In this document: in pieces, positions 59,816 to 64,000 of the stretch | Position numbering within the stretch: the stretch's first letter is position 1 | Layout of the letters: each line of letters starts with the position of its first letter | DNA from: UBA1664 sp964531715 | Lineage (GTDB): Bacteria; Pseudomonadota; Alphaproteobacteria; Micavibrionales; UBA1664 | Length of the DNA: 64,000 nt | Direction of reading: 5' to 3' | Assembly: GCA_964531715.1 (NCBI GenBank) | Contig: CAZHEE010000001.1 | Location: 291,074 to 355,073, forward strand | The notes under the pieces: model-generated | What the model saw: only the letters and a program-made list of their open reading frames with translations | The model's database searches: none | What the model was told of the DNA's origin: nothing | Position numbers and translations under genes: made by a program

Positions 59816-61423
59816 ATGAGTGAATCAAATGATGCAAAGAAAGGATTTATAGATCGTCAATATTTTGATTTTCGAACTATGATTACAAGACTTCCTTTTG
59901 TTTCAGATAGAAAAGCTGTTTTCTATGCTGGTGGGATTAAAAATTGGCAGTCTGCTGCGAATTACGCCCAAAAGAATAATATGAGAGCTATCCAAGAAAC
60001 AAAAGGCGGTCAATTTCTTAATCAAATTGATACTAGAGATACTTTTGAAAAAAATAAGTATAAAAGAATTTGGGATAATGCTTCCAGAAAATATGCCTCG
60101 CAAGTAGAAGGATCAGTTAAAACTTTTGTAGCTGGCGCTGATAATGTAAGTATCTTTAGGCGCGTTGAACTTCCAACGTTATTAAATAATAAAAAAGTTG
60201 AACAAATTAACGGCATTGATCGAACAAAGCTTCGGGAGCAAAAACACAAAACCTATAATCGCTTGAGAGAGCAAGGATTAAGCCGTAAAGACGCTGCACA
60301 AAAAGCCCGAAATACAACACATCGTAAGGTTGCAGTAGCAGAAATCAGACAAGATATTCAAAGGGCAAAACAGACTAATAGTGCTGAATTACGTGCGGAC
60401 GCTCAGCAACGATTATCCGCCTTACGAGCACAAAATAAAACTGAGGTTAGAGCACAAGCTCAAAAAGTCGCTCAGAGTAAGAAGCAAGAAGCCCGTCAGG
60501 ATATTAAGGCCAAAATTGACGTCTTACGTGATCGTAAACTAAAGGCAGAACTATCAAAAGATCGCTCTCAAAGAGTTGAGGCACGGAAATCCAATACCGC
60601 AGATGTTCAAAAACTACGCTCTGAACAGCATGCTAAAATAAGAGCGCAAAAGGTGGCACAGACAAAAACGCAATCCAAACAACAAACGGTGCAAAAATCT
60701 GTTACTCCATCTACTCAGACACGCAAAAACGCTCGTGTCCACGCCTTTGTTAAACCTTCAGAAAGATCGACCGCTGAAAAAGTAAGCAATCCGTCAGAGG
60801 CCAAAGCTGAATTAAAACAGGCGATGGCGGATAAAAAAGTGACCCATATAAACGGAATTAATAAATCCCGTTTAAACAAAAGTCTTGAGACGTACAAGGC
60901 ACAAGCCGTTAAGCAGGGAGCAACCAAGGAGAATGCGGCAAAGATTGCAAATAATCGCCTTTATCATCTTATGGCACGCCATGGACAAATTCGAGATCGG
61001 GCAAAGGCCTTTAAAGATGCATCGCAGAAACGAACCTTGGCGCATTCATCCAGGACCGTATCCCTGCAGGATAGCATTATATCAGACAGGAAAAGTGCAG
61101 CTCAAATCCTTGGAAAACAATATAAGGGTGTAGAGGCAAAGTCAGGTCATTTAAGAACAGCAACAATTAAATATGGCAGCGAACGAATAAGAGTGATGGG
61201 GCAATTTGCAAAAAATGTGAAACAGGGCCATGTGAAACCCAATGAAGTCGCTTCGGTCAAAAAGCGTGCTCAAAGTGCGCTCACTCGATACGCCCAAACC
61301 CAATTCAAGGGACAGCGTACACATAACCAGTCAAAGTCAGAAACTGCAAAGGTGAACGCTCCGAAAACGGCCACACAAGGTCACGCAAAGGGAATGCGAA
61401 TGGGGCATGGCAGAAGCAGGTAA
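59816..61423 (+). CDS. Basic protein with polymorphic-toxin-like N-terminal domain
   Basis: 535 residues. Residues about 35-130 (AVFYAGGIKNWQSAANYA, then ETKGGQFL, IWDNASRKYASQVEGSVKTF and RRVELPTLLNN) follow a pattern I associate with C-terminal effector domains of Rhs/contact-dependent toxins, here placed N-terminally. The remainder is extremely Lys/Arg/Gln/Ala-rich, probably helical and nucleic-acid binding. It holds a repeated unit of about 55 residues (131-186 INGIDRTKLREQ...; 345-398 INGINKSRLNKS...). The C-terminus is Arg/Gly/His-rich. Single-base spacing from the preceding small gene. The toxin resemblance is by eye and needs profile comparison; an alternative is a DNA-packaging or mobilisation accessory protein. 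Confidence 0.68.
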   Translation: MSESNDAKKGFIDRQYFDFRTMITRLPFVSDRKAVFYAGGIKNWQSAANYAQKNNMRAIQETKGGQFLNQIDTRDTFEKNKYKRIWDNASRKYASQVEGSVKTFVAGADNVSIFRRVELPTLLNNKKVEQINGIDRTKLREQKHKTYNRLREQGLSRKDAAQKARNTTHRKVAVAEIRQDIQRAKQTNSAELRADAQQRLSALRAQNKTEVRAQAQKVAQSKKQEARQDIKAKIDVLRDRKLKAELSKDRSQRVEARKSNTADVQKLRSEQHAKIRAQKVAQTKTQSKQQTVQKSVTPSTQTRKNARVHAFVKPSERSTAEKVSNPSEAKAELKQAMADKKVTHINGINKSRLNKSLETYKAQAVKQGATKENAAKIANNRLYHLMARHGQIRDRAKAFKDASQKRTLAHSSRTVSLQDSIISDRKSAAQILGKQYKGVEAKSGHLRTATIKYGSERIRVMGQFAKNVKQGHVKPNEVASVKKRAQSALTRYAQTQFKGQRTHNQSKSETAKVNAPKTATQGHAKGMRMGHGRSR

Positions 61424-61449
61424 TATATACTTACCTTACCTAAGAACCG

Positions 61450-61827
61450 TCATTCTTCTAAATAGTTACGCGCTTTTGTGCAATCGAGGTTATGGTCAAT
61501 TTCAGGCTCATCCCACTCACGGGTAAAACGTTTATGATAATCCATATTTCGATCAAATCGAGGGTCATCGCCTTGCATGAAAAACGTATAAAGGCGATTA
61601 ACAATACCCTTCATAATGGGTTTCATTTCTTGGTCGGTGATGTGCGATACCTCATTCCATGAATATTCATTACCGTCAGCATCTATAATTCTCACGTCTG
61701 AATAATCGCCTGTTTTTGTGACTGGTGCCTTACCTGCATGGATATTCTCAATCTCTGCATTGCGAACGCACATTGCCGTTAGTGTTTTTGCAAGCTCTGC
61801 AGATTGTTTATGATCAAATAGACTCAT
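61450..61827 (-). CDS. Hypothetical protein opposite the restriction locus
   Basis: 125 residues from ATG at 61827 (MSLFDHKQSAELAKTL); the frame is open further upstream but the region overlaps the next gene's promoter. Contains DYSDVRIIDADGNEYSW and a C-terminal acidic/aromatic part (DDPRFDRNMDYHKRF). Unrecognised; small soluble protein. Divergent from the HTH/hsdM unit by about 95 bases and convergent with the toxin-like gene. Confidence 0.7.
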   Translation of the reverse strand: MSLFDHKQSAELAKTLTAMCVRNAEIENIHAGKAPVTKTGDYSDVRIIDADGNEYSWNEVSHITDQEMKPIMKGIVNRLYTFFMQGDDPRFDRNMDYHKRFTREWDEPEIDHNLDCTKARNYLEE

Positions 61828-61921
61828 GGTGTAATGTGTATAACAATCAGTGGATTGCCATTTCCTTAAGATTCCTCTATTTTCTAAAAATAGCCCAAAA
61901 TTGACAAAGGTGCAATCAGCA

Positions 61922-62119
61922 ATGGATAACGACAATATATTAACAATCAAAGAATTGTCGCTTTATTTAAAACTCGCAGAAAAAACAGCCTATAGGCTAG
62001 CCTCCGATGGTAAATTACCAGGATTCAAGGTTGGTGGCGCATGGCGTTTTCGCAAATCAGAAATTGATCAATGGATTAAAAATCAGGAAGATCGCGCAAG
62101 GAAGGAAAACAAAGAATGA
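61922..62119 (+). CDS. Excisionase-family helix-turn-helix protein
   Basis: 65 residues: LTIKELSLYLKLAEKTAYRL and GKLPGFKVGGAWRFRKSEIDQWI, the winged MerR/excisionase-like fold common upstream of type I restriction genes. It overlaps hsdM by 4 bases (ATGA), so it is probably a transcriptional regulator of the hsd operon rather than a phage excisionase. Confidence 0.88.
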   Translation: MDNDNILTIKELSLYLKLAEKTAYRLASDGKLPGFKVGGAWRFRKSEIDQWIKNQEDRARKENKE

Positions 62120-63678
62120 TTGACACAAAAAAGGAACAAGAACGCTCGGCACTGCACTCGACAATATGGCGAATTGCGAATGATATGCGTGGTAGTGTCG
62201 ATGGATGGGACTTTAAGACTTATGTTCTTGGCATTCTTTTTTACCGCTTTATTTCTGAAAACCTAACAACATACGTTAATCAAAAACAAAAAGAAGCAGG
62301 CGAACCTGATTTTGACTATACCACCTTGAGCGATGAAGATGCAGAACGGGCGCGTGATCTTATTTTGGAAGAAAAAGGGTTTTTCATACACCCCAGCGAA
62401 TTATTCGCAAATGTCCGCAAAGGCGCAGCAAGCGATCCGAATTTGAACGAAACATTGGAAACGGTATTCAAAAATATCGAAGCCTCCGCCCAAGGAACAG
62501 AGAGCGAAAGCGATATGAAAGGCCTGTTTGATGATCTGGATGTCAACAGCAACAAACTGGGCGCAACGGTTGTAAAACGAAATGAGAAATTGGTTAAATT
62601 GCTTAATGCCATCGGCGATCTTCCCATGGGAAGTTACGATGATAATTCTATCGACCTGTTTGGCGATGCCTATGAATATCTTATGACCATGTATGCCGCT
62701 AATGCCGGTAAATCGGGCGGTGAATTTTTTACGCCACAGGAAGTATCCGAACTTTTGGCCCGTATTACCGTGGTTGGCAAAAAGGAAGTGAACAAGGTTT
62801 ACGATCCGGCCTGTGGTTCAGGTTCTCTCCTTTTGAAATACGCTAAGGTCTTGGGCAAAGAAAATGTCCGTAACGGATTTTATGGTCAGGAAATCAACAT
62901 TACCACTTACAACCTGTGCCGTATTAACATGTTCTTGCACGATATTAACTATGAACAATTTGATATTGCCCATGGTGATACGCTAACCGATCCGCATCAT
63001 TTTGATGATGAGCCATTCGAAGCCATTGTTTCCAATCCACCTTATTCAATAAAATGGGATGGTGATGCCAATCCATTACTGATTAACGATGACCGATTTA
63101 CACCTGCAGGCGTTCTTGCACCGAAATCAAAAGCGGATTTGGCCTTTGTAATGCATTGCCTGTCATGGCTGGCGACCAATGGTACGGCGGCAATTGTTTC
63201 CTTCCCGGGGGCAATGTATCGCGGAGGGGCAGAGCAGAAAATCAGGAAGTATCTGGTGGATAATAACTATGTCGATGCGGTGATCCAGCTTCCCGCCGAT
63301 CTGTTCTTCGGCACAACCATTGCCACCTGTATTCTGGTGCTGAAAAAGAACAAATCAGACAGCAAAGTCCTGTTCATCGATGCCACCAATGAATTTGTGC
63401 GCGGCTCTGCCAAGAACAAGCTGAACGAAAAACACATGCAACGCATTCTGGATTGCTATGCCGGACGCGAAACGCACGAATATTATTCACGCCTTGTGGA
63501 TCATAAAGAGATCGAAGAAAAAGAATATAACATCAGTGTAGGCACCTACGTCGCGCCAAAAGATGAGCGTGAAGTAGTGGATATTAAAGAACTGAACACA
63601 CGCATCGGGAAAATTGTCGCACGCCAGCACGAGCTTCGTACACAAATAGATGCCATCGTTGCAGATTTGGAAGGGTAA
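62116..63678 (+). CDS. hsdM: Type I restriction-modification DNA methyltransferase subunit HsdM
   Basis: 520 residues. N-terminal HsdM_N helical domain (LHSTIWRIANDMRGSVDGWDFK), then the N6-adenine methyltransferase with SAM motif I VYDPACGSGSLLLK and catalytic motif IV NPPYSIKW, preceded by GGEFFTPQEVSELL. C-terminal coiled region (LNTRIGKIVARQHELRTQI) contacts HsdS. Coupled to the upstream HTH gene and followed 4 bases later by hsdS. HsdR is not in the window. Confidence 0.97.
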   Translation: MIDTKKEQERSALHSTIWRIANDMRGSVDGWDFKTYVLGILFYRFISENLTTYVNQKQKEAGEPDFDYTTLSDEDAERARDLILEEKGFFIHPSELFANVRKGAASDPNLNETLETVFKNIEASAQGTESESDMKGLFDDLDVNSNKLGATVVKRNEKLVKLLNAIGDLPMGSYDDNSIDLFGDAYEYLMTMYAANAGKSGGEFFTPQEVSELLARITVVGKKEVNKVYDPACGSGSLLLKYAKVLGKENVRNGFYGQEINITTYNLCRINMFLHDINYEQFDIAHGDTLTDPHHFDDEPFEAIVSNPPYSIKWDGDANPLLINDDRFTPAGVLAPKSKADLAFVMHCLSWLATNGTAAIVSFPGAMYRGGAEQKIRKYLVDNNYVDAVIQLPADLFFGTTIATCILVLKKNKSDSKVLFIDATNEFVRGSAKNKLNEKHMQRILDCYAGRETHEYYSRLVDHKEIEEKEYNISVGTYVAPKDEREVVDIKELNTRIGKIVARQHELRTQIDAIVADLEG

Positions 63679-63682
63679 GGTT

Positions 63683-63964
63683 ATGAGCAGAATAGATGAC
63701 CTGATCGCACAGCATTGCCCGAATGGGGTGGAATTTAAAGGCTTAGAAAAAATTTGCGTGATTGCAAATAATAAAAGAAAGCCTGTTGCATCTGGCTTAA
63801 GGATTCCCGGAAAAACACCATATTATGGGGCAAATAATATTCAGGACTATGTTGAAGGTTACACCCATGAGGGAAACTATGTTCTCGTGGCTGAAGATGG
63901 TTCTGCAGATTTAGACAAATATTCAATTCAATACACTGAAGGAAAATTGACCTGCCCCCTATAA
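63683..63964 (+). pseudogene. hsdS: Type I specificity subunit HsdS, truncated by insertion
   Basis: Begins normally (MSRIDDLIAQHCPNGVEFKG, then GKTPYYGANNIQDYVEGYTHEGNYVLVAEDG as in an HsdS target-recognition domain) but ends after about 93 codons where HsdS should have about 400. Homology stops at YTEGK; the next bases (TGACCTGCCCCC) look like an insertion-sequence end. Without HsdS the methyltransferase cannot recognise its site, so the system is probably inactive in this strain unless another hsdS exists. Confidence 0.82.
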
Positions 63965-64000
63965 TTAGGTCCAGAATATAGTTAGTAGTTTTTAATTTTC
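63948..64000. mobile_element. Probable left end of an insertion sequence inside hsdS
   Basis: From 63948 the sequence TGACCTGCCCCC...AATTAGGTCC has no relation to HsdS and has the TG-starting, C-rich form of IS3-family termini. The element continues beyond the window, so transposase and target duplication cannot be seen. Confidence 0.6.

Noticed and set aside
55442..61423. Complete conjugation/type IV secretion module
   Set aside because: Only a coupling-protein-like ATPase is present; no relaxase, VirB4, VirB9/10 or pilin genes can be recognised in this window.

Overview
The window looks like a chromosomal segment of a flagellated, moderately AT-rich alphaproteobacterium. The markers are a ChvG/ChvI-type two-component pair, a ChpT-like phosphotransferase (CckA-CtrA pathway) directly upstream of a chemotaxis operon, a SapC-family protein, an alphaproteobacterial SOS box (GTTC-N7-GTTC) in front of a Y-family polymerase, and an ispA/xseB/deacetylase cluster beside dxs. 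I cannot place it to genus.

Layout. 0-2 kb: 3' truncated flhA. 2-10 kb: isoprenoid block (dxs, ispA, ispH) with xseB, a deacetylase-family gene, a lipoprotein and rnhA. 10-14.7 kb: response regulator, HPt-like protein, YjbH-like protein, rhomboid protease, MraZ/AbrB-like protein, ornithine-cyclodeaminase-family enzyme. 14.7-22.4 kb: two divergent genes for very large type-I-secreted proteins, a beta-helix protein and a subtilase with P-domain and RTX repeats. 22.5-26 kb: housekeeping and envelope genes including ppa. 26-33 kb: chpT-like gene, then cheA(-REC)/cheW/cheY/cheB/cheR. 33-43.4 kb: rpsU, trmJ, SOS-controlled polymerase, nrdR, dcd, tRNA-Thr(GGT), chvG/chvI. 44-47 kb: rplS, trmD, rimM, with many intergenic palindromes.

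From about 47 kb the character changes. 47.1-51.3 kb is a gene graveyard: a degenerate AlkB fragment, hipA with its kinase core deleted, metallophosphoesterase and GNAT fragments, a serine-recombinase C-terminal remnant and a 5'-truncated membrane gene. An apparently intact HigBA-type pair, a GNAT gene and a hipB gene sit among them. 51.6-64 kb looks like a mobile island: several Xre-type regulators; a two-gene unit of an HTH/sensor regulator overlapping a tRNA-dependent cyclodipeptide synthase; a soluble VirD4/TraG-like ATPase with an SH3-protein partner; a run of small related proteins leading into a basic protein with a polymorphic-toxin-like N-terminus; and a type I restriction-modification locus whose hsdS is cut, apparently by an insertion sequence, at the window edge.

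The most notable observations are: (1) three copies of a nested palindromic element inserted in frame in dxs, comparable in concept to Rickettsia palindromic elements, with paired substitutions preserving one hairpin; (2) the HTH/sensor plus cyclodipeptide synthase unit in the island, with an identical 15-bp motif occurring three times around the regulator genes; (3) the 54.9-61.4 kb ATPase / small paralogue / toxin-like cluster, which matches no named system I can recall. Functional statements rest on reading motifs by eye; no database search was run.
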